DNA of 31,864 nt from Candidatus Hodarchaeota archaeon. Lineage in GTDB: Archaea; Asgardarchaeota; Heimdallarchaeia; Hodarchaeales; Hodarchaeaceae. The notes under the pieces were generated by a model. That model saw only the letters and a program-made list of their open reading frames with translations, was not told the DNA's origin and searched no databases. The position numbers were made by a program, and so were the translations under genes. The stretch is taken from the NCBI GenBank assembly GCA_016839665.1, contig JAEOTU010000160.1, forward strand, positions 1-31,864, written 5' to 3'. Shown here piece after piece: positions 6,902 through 15,184 of the stretch (positions are counted from its first letter, which is position 1; the number at the start of each line of letters is the position of its first letter).

Positions 6902-7903
6902 ATGAAATATAGAAAAATGGGAAAACATGGAATAAAACTTTCAGAAATTAGCATTGGTACAATGTATCACGGTTCATACATCAAAAAGAAAGCAGCGAAA
7001 GTGTGTTTGAATGAAGCGCTGAACCAAGGGATAAATTTTATTGATTGCGCAGACAGATACGGTATTGACGACTCAGAATTACCCAAGGAACAACGAACTC
7101 GAGCTGAAATCATTCTTGGGGAGTTTCTAACAGAACAGAATCGGGATGATCTTGTAATTAGTAGTAAAGTGTTCAAACAACTTCGAGAGAGCCCTAATAG
7201 CGGTGGATTATCTCGCAAGCATATTAGAGAGTCAATGAGAGCCTCGCTGAAATATTTACAAACTGATTATTTAGATATCTACTATTGCCATCGTCCAGAT
7301 CGAGAGACTCCCTTAGAAGAGACAATTAGAACCATGACACACTTGATAGAAGAAGGACTTGTACATTATTGGGGAACTAGTTGGTGGCCACCGTTTCTTG
7401 TAGAAAGAACAATTGGAATTGCAAAAGAATTCGGTTTAATTCCGCCTGCTGTGGAAGAACCACCTTACCACATAAATGCACGATTCATTGAGGTCGAGCT
7501 CTTCGATATTGCTAATTATCATGGGTTGGGAATTACTGCATTTGAAGCACTTTCCGGAGGTTTCTATACTGGTAAATATTTAAAGGGTATTCCAGCAGAC
7601 AGTCGTTTTGCAATTGACACTATACAAAAAGATATTCCAAAGGATTTGTTTAAGAAGCGGGAGGCCCAAATAACTAAATTATTGGAATTAGCGACTTCAA
7701 TTGATATTCCTCTGAGTCAGTTAGCTTTAGCCTGGGTCTTAAGACGACCAGAAATATCATCAACAATCATGGGGGCCTCAAAACCAGAACAAGTTATTGA
7801 AAATGCTGCTGCTAGCGATGTAAATCTCAGTGATGATACATTGGCCCAAATTGAGAAGATCCTTGACAATAAACCGACTACTCCTTTTAGACAATGGGGT
7901 TGA
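6902..7903 (+). CDS. Aldo/keto reductase (second, Kv-beta-like)
   Basis: The 333 residues from ATG 6902 are chosen over an upstream frame-opening at 6863, because GAGG lies 8 bases before this ATG and KYRKMGKHGIKLSEISIGTM is the canonical family start. Tetrad: D48 and Y53 in FIDCADRYG, K89 in ISSKVFK, H130 in YYCHRPD. The segment HYWGTSWWPPFLVERTI and the YHINARFIEVELFD stretch resemble the potassium-channel beta-subunit/YghZ branch. The C-terminal STIMGASKPEQVIENAAA binds cofactor. It differs clearly from the preceding reductase, so the pair is not a recent tandem duplication. It is probably cotranscribed with the preceding reductase and the following membrane winged-helix gene, whose longest frame overlaps its stop. 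Confidence 0.9.
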   Translation: MKYRKMGKHGIKLSEISIGTMYHGSYIKKKAAKVCLNEALNQGINFIDCADRYGIDDSELPKEQRTRAEIILGEFLTEQNRDDLVISSKVFKQLRESPNSGGLSRKHIRESMRASLKYLQTDYLDIYYCHRPDRETPLEETIRTMTHLIEEGLVHYWGTSWWPPFLVERTIGIAKEFGLIPPAVEEPPYHINARFIEVELFDIANYHGLGITAFEALSGGFYTGKYLKGIPADSRFAIDTIQKDIPKDLFKKREAQITKLLELATSIDIPLSQLALAWVLRRPEISSTIMGASKPEQVIENAAASDVNLSDDTLAQIEKILDNKPTTPFRQWG

Positions 7904-8448
7904 AAAGAAAAGGATTTTGTGGAAGAAATAGAATGGTTCATCAATACACAAGAAACCTGATAAGGAGAATCAAAAACTTTACAGGAGATCAAAAAGAACA
8001 GGAATTAGAAAAAGTACCAATAAACCTTGAAACAGTGATTAAAGGCACAACGTTGGACGTTTATTTTTATTTACTGAGAAAAAAAAGTGCAGCTGGTGTC
8101 CGTGAAATCCAACGTAAGTTAAATCTCTCATCTCCAAGTATATCTAGTTATCATCTGAATAAGCTGGCGAAACTAGAGGTTGTACGAAAGAATCGGTTTG
8201 GAAATTTTGAAGTAACTAAGAAGATTGATATTGGTGTATTAAAACAGTTTGTTATGGTTGGGAATTACACACTCCCTCGATTCTTCTTTTACGCTATTTT
8301 TGTCTCAGTTTTGTTTGGTGGGTATACTTTTCTGTTCTTAACGTTTCCCTTCTCCACAGGAGAAGTTTTTGCGTTGATTTTTGGTTCATTCACTACAATA
8401 GTCTGTTGGATAGAAACTGTTTTCTGTTGGCGTAGTAGACCGTTCTAA
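7894..8448 (+). CDS. Winged-helix protein with two C-terminal membrane helices
   Basis: An ArsR/MarR-like winged-helix domain lies at residues ~50-110 (TTLDVYFYLLRKKSAAGVRE, LSSPSISSYHLNKLAKLEVV, FGNFEVTKK). It is followed by two hydrophobic helices at ~128-150 and ~156-178 and a short basic tail, so the DNA-binding domain would be held at the membrane on the cytoplasmic side. The longest start (ATG 7894) overlaps the reductase stop by 10 bases. ATG 7933 (residue 14), with GGAAG 8 bases upstream, is an equally good or better start. It is probably a signal-responsive regulator of the reductase block. The combination is recurrent in archaea, but I do not recognise a named family. Confidence 0.75.
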   Translation: MGLKRKGFCGRNRMVHQYTRNLIRRIKNFTGDQKEQELEKVPINLETVIKGTTLDVYFYLLRKKSAAGVREIQRKLNLSSPSISSYHLNKLAKLEVVRKNRFGNFEVTKKIDIGVLKQFVMVGNYTLPRFFFYAIFVSVLFGGYTFLFLTFPFSTGEVFALIFGSFTTIVCWIETVFCWRSRPF

Positions 8449-8512
8449 TAATATAAAAGGAAATATGTCCGCTCCCCTACATCAAAAAACGTAAGATAAA
8501 GGAGGATTAGAT

Positions 8513-8881
8513 ATGCTAGAAATTGCTATGAATCAAATCAATGTGACTAATCTTGAGGAAGCAATCAAGTGGTACACTGAGACCCTGGGATTTGAAGTGT
8601 CAAAAGAACATTTTTACCCTCCACAAGCAGTGGATTTAGTCCAAAAAGGAAATATTAGATTACTTTTATACCAAGTTGAAAAGACTACGAAGATTAATTA
8701 TCCAAATGAAGCCCAATCTGTAATTATTTTTAAAGCCGATGATTTAAAGCAAGCTACGAAAGAGTTAAGTGGCCGAGGAGTAGAATTTGTCTACCCAGAA
8801 GCAATAGAATTCCCCGCAGGAATATTTAATGCCTTTAAAGATCCTTATGGAAATGTCCATGAGATTGTTCAACTAAAATGA
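8513..8881 (+). CDS. VOC (glyoxalase/bleomycin-resistance) superfamily protein
   Basis: A single 122-residue protein with two beta-alpha-beta-beta-beta halves. The first is INVTNLEEAIKWYTETLGFE and the second runs through FKADDLKQATKELSGRGVEF to FKDPYGNVHEIVQL, the standard VOC ending with the metal Glu (HEIVQL). The first-strand metal His is not obvious (Gln/Asn occupy that strand), so metal use is uncertain. AAGGAGG lies 7 bases before the ATG. It could be a glyoxalase-like lyase, dioxygenase or binding protein. It follows the reductase/regulator block in the same direction after 64 bases, which fits handling of reactive carbonyls or a xenobiotic. Confidence 0.85.
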   Translation: MLEIAMNQINVTNLEEAIKWYTETLGFEVSKEHFYPPQAVDLVQKGNIRLLLYQVEKTTKINYPNEAQSVIIFKADDLKQATKELSGRGVEFVYPEAIEFPAGIFNAFKDPYGNVHEIVQLK

Positions 8882-9055
8882 GGTTTGAGGAGAATTTACC
8901 ATTCCTTAAACTCCTGAGCTCTTTCTAATATATTACTTGACTGATTCATCCATCATTTTTATTGGGTACTTTATAGACACACAAAAAGATGATTCACTGT
9001 ACTTCAACTGACTAGAAGTAATAGATTATCTCAAAAAGGTAAAAGATGGTCTTAA

Positions 9056-10261
9056 ATGAGGAAAAATAATGTCTTGATCTATCTTGTAACAGCACTTATA
9101 GCATTTGGACAATCTATTTCACGGGGAAATTTCCCTTCTTACGTAGAAGTGCTAGGAGGGACTATAGTGAGTTATGGCTTCATTCAATCAGTTCAGACAT
9201 TTTCTAATCTTCTATTTCTTTTTCCAGCTGCCCTCCTTGCGGACAAGCTAGGTCACCGACGGTTGATATTAAGTGGTACCCTTGTTTACTCTATGTCATT
9301 TTTTCTAATTGCTTTTACTCCTCAATGGGAATTTTTACTAATTGGAGCATTTGGAGTAGGGTTAGCTGGTGGGATGATTATGCCGTCACAAGTAGCAATA
9401 CTTGCACATGATAACCCAAATAGTAGAATTAACGTATTTACAAGGAATGAAACAGCACGTTGGTCGAGTCTCGCGTTGGGGTATTTATTTTCTTCATTTT
9501 TCTTTTTTCTTTTTCAAAATGAGTTTTCCTATAGAAATCTGCAATGGACAATGATAGGAACATTAGGTATTACATTATTAGCAATTATACCGTCTTTATT
9601 TCTAGCTAACACAAACGAATGGAGAAATAATTCCAAAGATCAAGAAGATATAGATTTAAGAGCAATGATCGTAGACCCTGAAGGGAAATTTGTCATTGGA
9701 TTTCTCTTAATTTCTTTGATGATTGGGTTTGGAGCGGGCTTTTTGGTTCCCTTTAGCCAACCTTACTTCGTTAGACGATTCTCACTTGGTCCCTCTGAAA
9801 TTAATGTCATCATGGCTTTAGCACAAATCATGACTGCTGTGTTTATGGGGATAATTCCTTCAATGTCTAATAAATTCAGTAATACTAAGGTGATTTATCT
9901 TACTCAAGGATTGTCTATACCATTAGTTTTAATATTAGCGTATAGTAAAATCCTACCTCTATCATTGTTTGCGTTTTTATTTCGGATTGCACTTATGAAT
10001 ATGAGTAGACCAGCACAGATAACTGTTTTACAGAAGTATGTCCCTGCAACCTTTCGTGCTAGAGTACAATCACTGATGCAAGTAAGTGATCGACTAGGTC
10101 GCAGTTTTAGTCCTTCAATAAGTGCAATACTGATCGAAGAGACTGATGAGTTTTACCACTCATATTCAATTACTGCTCTAATGTATTCGGCCGCAGTATT
10201 GACACTTTACTTAATAACAAAAAAGTTGAAGAGAAATTTGCGAATCAAACAGCGAACCTAA
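9056..10261 (+). CDS. MFS transporter (drug/metabolite exporter-like)
   Basis: A major facilitator with about 12 hydrophobic helices over 401 residues. The loop 2-3 signature LADKLGHRR is at residues 61-69, and its weaker counterpart in the second half (MSNKFSNTK) lies before the eighth helix. A polar central loop, roughly residues 187-213, separates the two six-helix bundles. Proton-coupled export or uptake is expected; the substrate cannot be read from sequence. It is preceded by a 174-base gap with no ORF and may have its own promoter, though it runs in the same direction as the aldo/keto reductase and VOC genes and could export a product of that block. Confidence 0.88.
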   Translation: MRKNNVLIYLVTALIAFGQSISRGNFPSYVEVLGGTIVSYGFIQSVQTFSNLLFLFPAALLADKLGHRRLILSGTLVYSMSFFLIAFTPQWEFLLIGAFGVGLAGGMIMPSQVAILAHDNPNSRINVFTRNETARWSSLALGYLFSSFFFFLFQNEFSYRNLQWTMIGTLGITLLAIIPSLFLANTNEWRNNSKDQEDIDLRAMIVDPEGKFVIGFLLISLMIGFGAGFLVPFSQPYFVRRFSLGPSEINVIMALAQIMTAVFMGIIPSMSNKFSNTKVIYLTQGLSIPLVLILAYSKILPLSLFAFLFRIALMNMSRPAQITVLQKYVPATFRARVQSLMQVSDRLGRSFSPSISAILIEETDEFYHSYSITALMYSAAVLTLYLITKKLKRNLRIKQRT

Positions 10262-10293
10262 GTTTTTCAACACAAAAAGATATTTCCTTTTAG

Positions 10294-10302
10294 CATATAA
10301 TT
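10294..10302 (+). promoter_or_regulatory. TATA-like box for thpR
   Basis: CATATAATT within TTAGCATATAATTATAGG. It places a transcript start near 10325, right beside the GGAG at 10321-10324 that precedes the ATG at 10334. The leader would therefore be very short. Confidence 0.45.
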
Positions 10303-10333
10303 ATAGGTTAAGACTATATTGGAGTGAAAAATA

Positions 10334-10897
10334 ATGGTTCGGTCTTTCATATGTGTTGAGATCAATGACCCTCGAGTAATCAATGAAATAGATAAAACTA
10401 TCTCAGAATATAGACGATATAAAGGGGTTCGTACAGTCAAATCTTCTCACCTTCATTTAACGTTGAAATTTCTAGGGGAGGTGCCAGAGGAACGCATCCA
10501 ATTAGTAAAAGATGCCATTAAACAAATCAAAATTCCCCCATTTGCATTAACATTGCATGGAATTGGATGTTTTCCCAATCTTAATCATATAAGAGTTGTT
10601 TGGATCGGGATAACAGAAGGAACGGAATCTCTAAAACAACTTTTTCAAATGATAGAAAAAAAATTGATACCACTCGGGTTTGCCAAAGAAAAACGAGAAT
10701 TTTCACCTCACTTGACATTAGCTAGAATCAAGTCACTAAGAGGTGCTGATAAGAATAATCTTGCCAAATTGATTCAGGATTCAAAAGAAAAAGCATTTGG
10801 AGTTCAAGAAACTGGAAAATTTATATTAAAGAAGAGTACACTGACTCCAAAGGGACCAATTTACGAAGATCTATTGGTGGTTTCATTAAAAGATTAA
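10334..10897 (+). CDS. thpR: RNA 2',3'-cyclic phosphodiesterase (2'-5' RNA ligase family)
   Basis: A 2H phosphoesterase with both catalytic HxTL motifs: H41-L-T-L in SSHLHLTLKFLGEV and H126-L-T-L in FSPHLTLARIKS. Length (187) is normal for archaeal and bacterial ThpR/LigT. The family hydrolyses 2',3'-cyclic phosphates on RNA ends and can join tRNA halves through 2'-5' links in vitro. In archaea it is often beside the CCA-adding enzyme, which is not the case here. It has its own TATA-like box and GGAG, and a run of eight T at 10985-10992 about 90 bases after the stop looks like its terminator. Confidence 0.92.
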   Translation: MVRSFICVEINDPRVINEIDKTISEYRRYKGVRTVKSSHLHLTLKFLGEVPEERIQLVKDAIKQIKIPPFALTLHGIGCFPNLNHIRVVWIGITEGTESLKQLFQMIEKKLIPLGFAKEKREFSPHLTLARIKSLRGADKNNLAKLIQDSKEKAFGVQETGKFILKKSTLTPKGPIYEDLLVVSLKD

Positions 10898-10984
10898 GAA
10901 CAGAGTATGTCCAAACAAATTCAAGCTGTTCTCCCCTCTCGAACTCCTCATCCTTCATAATCGCGCAATTCTCACCATTAAACC

Positions 10985-10992
10985 TTTTTTTT
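10985..10992 (+). terminator. T-run terminator downstream of thpR
   Basis: Eight consecutive T on the plus strand, the usual archaeal terminator signal. It overlaps by two bases the 3' end of the minus-strand zinc-ribbon gene, so it lies exactly at the convergence of the two genes. Confidence 0.45.
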
Positions 10993-11170
10993 AAAGCATT
11001 TTAGAAGTATCACTTTTTTTTGCGACAGCTTCAATACTTTGATAATAAAGGGTTTGTTTACAGTTATCACAAAGATGTTTTGATGGATCAGAAGGGTGAA
11101 TATGAACAGTTATCTTTGGCGTTTCTATACGACCACATTTATCACAAGCAAGTCGTTTTCCTACTTTCAC
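10991..11170 (-). CDS. Small zinc-ribbon protein (59 residues)
   Basis: This minus-strand frame runs from GTG 11170 to TAA 10991-10993 and encodes 59 residues. Two knuckles, LACDKCG (C9, C12) and LCDNCK (C34, C37), are separated by a 21-residue strand-rich loop, so a single structural zinc is expected. The tail YYQSIEAVAKK is helical and basic. An in-frame TGA lies two codons upstream of the GTG, which fixes the start, and an AAAGG precedes it. The plus-strand frame over the same bases (11020-11202) has no recognisable features and is its shadow. Such ribbons bind nucleic acid or partner proteins; I do not recognise a named family. It lies in the 517-base gap between thpR and the acyltransferase gene and runs opposite to both. 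Confidence 0.7.
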   Translation of the reverse strand: MKVGKRLACDKCGRIETPKITVHIHPSDPSKHLCDNCKQTLYYQSIEAVAKKSDTSKML

Positions 11171-11414
11171 AAAACGTCACGCCTTTAAATGTCGATATGT
11201 AATTAATTTCAAAAAAAACTGAAATTTCACTTCTATGATGTCTCACATAAATAAACTAATTAAGGGTTTCTAGGTATATTATCCGAAGAATTTAAGGTAA
11301 GTATATTTTATTCACTTAGCACTTAATAAAAATGACTGAAATAAATAATTTGTTGCCAATAAAAGTCAAATCTAGCTCATGATTAATCGCAATCTTGTCA
11401 AAGGTTGTTAGGAA
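11171..11414. other. Promoter-bearing gap between zinc-ribbon gene and acyltransferase gene
   Basis: A/T-rich and without a convincing ORF. It must hold the divergent promoters of the two flanking genes. Candidate boxes are GTATATTA (11272-11279) and GTATATTTTA (around 11301-11310) for the plus-strand acyltransferase gene. None is strong enough to choose. Confidence 0.3.
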
Positions 11415-12368
11415 ATGGTTGAAAATATTTCCGATTTAAAGTACGCATTAATCCGAAAAGCTGTTCAGTTTAGTGCGTTTTTTGGTTACCGTATGAATGT
11501 AGAAGGAAAAGATAACTTAATTGACAACATGGACCAATTACGAGAGGGTGTAATATTCGCAGGAAACCACGAAAGCGTAATTGATGCTTTTCTAATGGGA
11601 TTAGTTGTTCCCCCAGACCTAGAAAAAAGGATCTACTTCTTAGGTAAGAAATCGGCCTTATGGCGCAACAGATTTTGGGGATCAATGATGGATTATTTTG
11701 GTGTGATCCCTGTTAAACGAAGAGGCAACCGTGAAGCTGTAACCCGAGGTATTGAAGTTCTAAAACACAACCAAGCATTAGGAATTTTCCCAGAGGGCCA
11801 TATCAGATATTCTAGAAAAGAGCTGGAAGGGAAAGTAGGAGTAGCAAGGTTTGCGTTTGAGACAGATTCACCAGTTGTGCCTGTAGGTATTATTGGTACA
11901 GATGGAGCCCTACCGGTAGGAGGTAACTGGCCGTCCCCAGGAAAAAAAGTAACTTTAAAGGTTGGAAATCCAATCTTTCTTCATGCTTATGACAAACAGG
12001 ATATGTATGATCCTTATGCGTTACGAGCTGCAACTGATTTAATAATGCATGAAGTTCGTGTGCTTTCACAAGGGTATGGTATTTCTCCGCAAGATGCTAG
12101 CAGTTTACGATGTATGAACGGTATGGAGACGATGATTACTCCTCCTAAGTGGCTCTTAAAGAAAAAGAATATTGTTGAAGAATGGGATAAGAAAAAACAA
12201 AGAAAAAGTGTGGCTGATTCATTTGAAGATTGGTTATCAGATGTTCCAAGTACACAACAAAAGAAAATGGTTTCTGATGACAAGAAAAGAGACGCAGCTC
12301 AACCAAAAAGGAAGTTCGATGCTGATCCAACCAAAGAATTTCTGAATTGGCTAGATGATCAGCTCTGA
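11415..12368 (+). CDS. PlsC-like 1-acylglycerol-phosphate acyltransferase with a repeated tail motif
   Basis: The glycerolipid acyltransferase domain covers residues ~40-215: block I NHESVID (N51, H52, D57), block III FPEGHIRYS (F125-S133), and the GIIGTDGALPVGG segment. These enzymes move an acyl group from acyl-CoA or acyl-ACP to a glycerol-phosphate hydroxyl. That is unexpected in an ether-lipid archaeon but PlsC-like genes are known in Asgard genomes. No clear transmembrane helix is seen; it is probably peripheral. The last ~50 residues are a charged linker bracketed by two copies of FxxWLxD (F270-D276 and F309-D315), absent from standard PlsC. The true acceptor is unknown. The ATG at 11415 has AGG very close and AAAGG farther upstream. 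The exported hydrolase gene follows after 44 bases. Confidence 0.85.
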   Translation: MVENISDLKYALIRKAVQFSAFFGYRMNVEGKDNLIDNMDQLREGVIFAGNHESVIDAFLMGLVVPPDLEKRIYFLGKKSALWRNRFWGSMMDYFGVIPVKRRGNREAVTRGIEVLKHNQALGIFPEGHIRYSRKELEGKVGVARFAFETDSPVVPVGIIGTDGALPVGGNWPSPGKKVTLKVGNPIFLHAYDKQDMYDPYALRAATDLIMHEVRVLSQGYGISPQDASSLRCMNGMETMITPPKWLLKKKNIVEEWDKKKQRKSVADSFEDWLSDVPSTQQKKMVSDDKKRDAAQPKRKFDADPTKEFLNWLDDQL

Positions 12369-12412
12369 TTGACCTAATAGTTTGTTGATAAACCCCAGGA
12401 ATCTCTGAACCG

Positions 12413-14104
12413 ATGAACATGAAGATACATTCTTCAACTTGGATATTGTTAATAATAGGAATTCTTTTTGTTATTGGCAGTGGGATATTTAATAGTGCAG
12501 TTGTAGCAGAGGTTCGTATCGAGAGGATTAGATTAAAAAATGATCAAACAACCCTTTCTGCGTTATTACTCTATCCTAGTGGTTCTGTGAACCATCCAAG
12601 ACCAGTAATTTTAGCTTATCATGGATGGGGTGGTACTAAAGAAAGTATCTTACCTTCCTGTTTAGACTATGTGAAAGCTGGTTATGTTGTACTTGCCCCA
12701 GATCTCCGAGGTCATGGGGAATCTGAAGGGATTTCGTCATTAGGGCTTGTTGAGCAAGCTGACGCAAGAGTAGCTATAGACTATTTATTTTCGCGATCTG
12801 ATCTTGTTAATACAAGCGCTCTGTCTGTTTTAGGATCTTCTTTTGGAGGTATGATCAGTCTTCTTGCTGCAGGGAATGATCCTCGAATAAAAGCTACAGT
12901 TGTTTCTTCTGCTCCAGGAAATACCACAGCATGGTTGGAAGAGCGAGATTTTCGTTGGAATGAAAGACTGACATATAGACCATATACGATGATTGATCCC
13001 ACAAATTCATCTGCTGTCGAGGAGCGATCCCCTATGACATTTATTCATAATATCAACAATTTATTGATATTTCACGGGGAACAAGACGCCTTAATACCTG
13101 TAAATCATGCTTATGATCTTTACCAAGCATCTAATAGCTCTAACAAACGATTAATCATTATTCCAAACGAAGGACATAATCTCGGACCAGACAGAGTGAA
13201 GAAAGAAACTATTCTCTTCCTCGACGAGGTGTTTTCCAATCCTTATACTAAGGTCGTTGGGCTCTCTTCTTCTTACTATTTGCTAATGTTGAGTTGGATG
13301 GTACTTCTAATTGGAGGTTTATCGGTCACATTAGGATTCCTTTCCATCTATCCAATTGCACAGCAAATTATAAACACTAGATGGAGTTTGACTGAATCCG
13401 ACGTTTTCCCACTTAATGACAATCTAACAAGGAAGGGATTAATTGTTCTTCTAGGGTCTTTTACAATCCTACATATAGCATCAACAATCACTTCTCTTTT
13501 AATACCCACCGCATTTTCAACTTTCATAGGACTCGCTATTAGTACACTCGCTACTGCTGGTTTATTAGTGATAGGAACCACTTTAATTCAAAACCATCAA
13601 ATATCTCAACCCTCTATTCGAAAACTCAAAAGATGGGGTGTAGAAACAGGGCTTGCTTTGGGAACAATTCTTGGGATTTATATTACATTGGTGCTCTTTG
13701 GAGATTTCCAAATTATTCCTTTCATTAATTTTGAAAGTGTTATCCGAGTATCGGGAATTCTGATTACAATTGGTATTGTAATGAGTATTGAATCTCTTTT
13801 TTATTGGCATTTAATTCATCGATTTGTCAAAATACTCTACAAAAATCAAAAAAATGAAGTACACTTATTGATTATGTCATTAATCTACCTTATATCTAAA
13901 TCTACAATATTTTTTATCCTAGTAATTTGTTGGCAATTGCTAGAATTACGTCTTATTGTTATAAGCCTCGTTCTATTCAGCGTAATTGGTACAATTAGCG
14001 CTATCATCCGTTATAAGTGGGGATTTCTACCAACTTTGATATTCACAGTGATCGCAGGCCTGACAGCTTTTTCAACATTTTCAGTCTTTTTCCTCTTAAT
14101 GTGA
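12413..14104 (+). CDS. Exported alpha/beta hydrolase fused to a polytopic membrane domain
   Basis: Residues 9-32 form a signal-anchor helix. An alpha/beta hydrolase of the dienelactone hydrolase/prolyl-oligopeptidase type follows (~35-275): AYHGWGG, the nucleophile elbow GSSFGG with S143, the acid D225 in HGEQDALIP and the base H255 in NEGHNLG. Thus the triad is complete and Ser-based. From ~285 to 563 there are about eight to ten hydrophobic helices with no family I recognise. If the anchor orients normally, the hydrolase faces outside the cell. It lies 44 bases after the acyltransferase gene in the same direction, so the pair may act on lipids or acylated surface molecules; that is inference. 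The 3' end converges with the dehydrogenase gene with 47 bases between. Confidence 0.8.
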   Translation: MNMKIHSSTWILLIIGILFVIGSGIFNSAVVAEVRIERIRLKNDQTTLSALLLYPSGSVNHPRPVILAYHGWGGTKESILPSCLDYVKAGYVVLAPDLRGHGESEGISSLGLVEQADARVAIDYLFSRSDLVNTSALSVLGSSFGGMISLLAAGNDPRIKATVVSSAPGNTTAWLEERDFRWNERLTYRPYTMIDPTNSSAVEERSPMTFIHNINNLLIFHGEQDALIPVNHAYDLYQASNSSNKRLIIIPNEGHNLGPDRVKKETILFLDEVFSNPYTKVVGLSSSYYLLMLSWMVLLIGGLSVTLGFLSIYPIAQQIINTRWSLTESDVFPLNDNLTRKGLIVLLGSFTILHIASTITSLLIPTAFSTFIGLAISTLATAGLLVIGTTLIQNHQISQPSIRKLKRWGVETGLALGTILGIYITLVLFGDFQIIPFINFESVIRVSGILITIGIVMSIESLFYWHLIHRFVKILYKNQKNEVHLLIMSLIYLISKSTIFFILVICWQLLELRLIVISLVLFSVIGTISAIIRYKWGFLPTLIFTVIAGLTAFSTFSVFFLLM

Positions 14105-14151
14105 ATAATGTCCTCTTCCCTATAGTCGAAATAAACGCACAAATAAATCGA

Positions 14152-15177
14152 TCATGGTTTCCAAAGGAATTTCAATGGTCTATGTTCCAGGAAATTAAGA
14201 ATATCTTCAACAATCATGTTAGTTTGGTGTTGAACGACATCTTTTGTATTTCCTCCGAAATGGGGCATGACAGTCACGTTACTGAACTCTAAAAAACGAT
14301 TATCGGAATCAACTGGTTCTTCATCAAAAACATCAAGACCAGCACCAGCAATTCTCCTTTCTTTAATTGCATTGTAAAGGGCATCTTCATCAATACAATA
14401 AGATCGCGATAGATTAAAGAAGTAAGCAGTTGGTTTCATTAACGCAAACATGTTTGCACTAATAAGCTCTTCTGTTTCTTCTATGGGAGGTGTATGAATA
14501 GTAATCATATCTGAGTCCTTCATCAAAGTTTCAAGAGAAACGTGTTTTGCTTTGGTTTCAAGTACAACTGCATGATTTTCTGGTATGTAAGGATCAAAAT
14601 AGAGGATTTTAGACCCAAAACCGTTATGAAGTCTCTGTGCCACTCGTGAACCTATCGCTCCAAATCCAATTATCCCGATTGTTAAATTACTTAATTCCAC
14701 ACCCCGGTAACGATTATAAAACTCCGCAAAGTCCTCTTCACTCTCAATTTCAGCGAGGTCAAATTTACCACTTTTTAAAAGACGATCAATTTCAATCATT
14801 TTACGTGCCTGAGTTAGCATCATTGCTACTGTGAGGTCTGCAACAGCATCAGCATTCCGATGAGGTGTATAGATCACAGGTATGTTTTTTTCTGCAGCCG
14901 CTTCTTCATCAACATTCACGGGTGTTCCTCTAGTTGACGCTATTAATTTTAGATTTGTTTTTTCAATCACCCAAGCATCTACTTCATCTGCCTCTGTTAT
15001 TAAGATATCAATGTTTTCATCGTTTAATTTCTGGATGAGTTCATCTTCATCGAAATAAAGTTTCCCTGTATCTCTCCAATTCTCATAAATTATTTCGCAG
15101 TGTTCCTGTAACTTTTTAAGGCCACTTTCATGGAATGGAGTGGTAATTAAAATTTTCAAAACTGTAGCCTCTCTCAT
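14152..15177 (-). CDS. D-2-hydroxyacid dehydrogenase (NAD-dependent)
   Basis: Numbering from ATG 15177: the nucleotide-binding loop GFGAIG (171-176) and the catalytic residues R258 (LSRSY), E287 (DVFDEEP) and H306 (MPHFGG) are all present, as in phosphoglycerate, glycerate and D-lactate dehydrogenases. Length (341) is standard. The better start is probably TTG at 15159, with AGAGAGG 8 bases upstream and giving the canonical KILITTPF beginning. It is the last gene of an aldolase-kinase-dehydrogenase operon, with only 7 bases between the kinase stop and ATG 15177. It probably interconverts a 2-keto acid and a D-2-hydroxy acid derived from the sugar-like substrate of the operon. Confidence 0.9.
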   Translation of the reverse strand: MREATVLKILITTPFHESGLKKLQEHCEIIYENWRDTGKLYFDEDELIQKLNDENIDILITEADEVDAWVIEKTNLKLIASTRGTPVNVDEEAAAEKNIPVIYTPHRNADAVADLTVAMMLTQARKMIEIDRLLKSGKFDLAEIESEEDFAEFYNRYRGVELSNLTIGIIGFGAIGSRVAQRLHNGFGSKILYFDPYIPENHAVVLETKAKHVSLETLMKDSDMITIHTPPIEETEELISANMFALMKPTAYFFNLSRSYCIDEDALYNAIKERRIAGAGLDVFDEEPVDSDNRFLEFSNVTVMPHFGGNTKDVVQHQTNMIVEDILNFLEHRPLKFLWKP

Positions 15178-15184
15178 TAAATCT

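Noticed and set aside
5874..7903. Tandem duplication of one aldo/keto reductase gene
   Set aside because: The two proteins share only family motifs and belong to different branches, so a recent duplication is not supported.
8941..9055. Possible C/D-box small RNA (GATGATT ... CTGA)
   Set aside because: The box does not match RUGAUGA and no C'/D' pair or flanking stem is visible.
11020..11202. Plus-strand 60-residue frame
   Set aside because: It is antisense to the minus-strand zinc-ribbon gene, whose CxxC pairs and start context are far more gene-like.
12014..12420. Minus-strand frames over the acyltransferase 3' end
   Set aside because: They are the complement of the Lys/Asp-rich tail; their Phe/Ser-rich composition is an artefact.
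14017..14292. Plus-strand 91-residue frame spanning the hydrolase and dehydrogenase 3' ends
   Set aside because: It is a shadow of two well-supported convergent genes.
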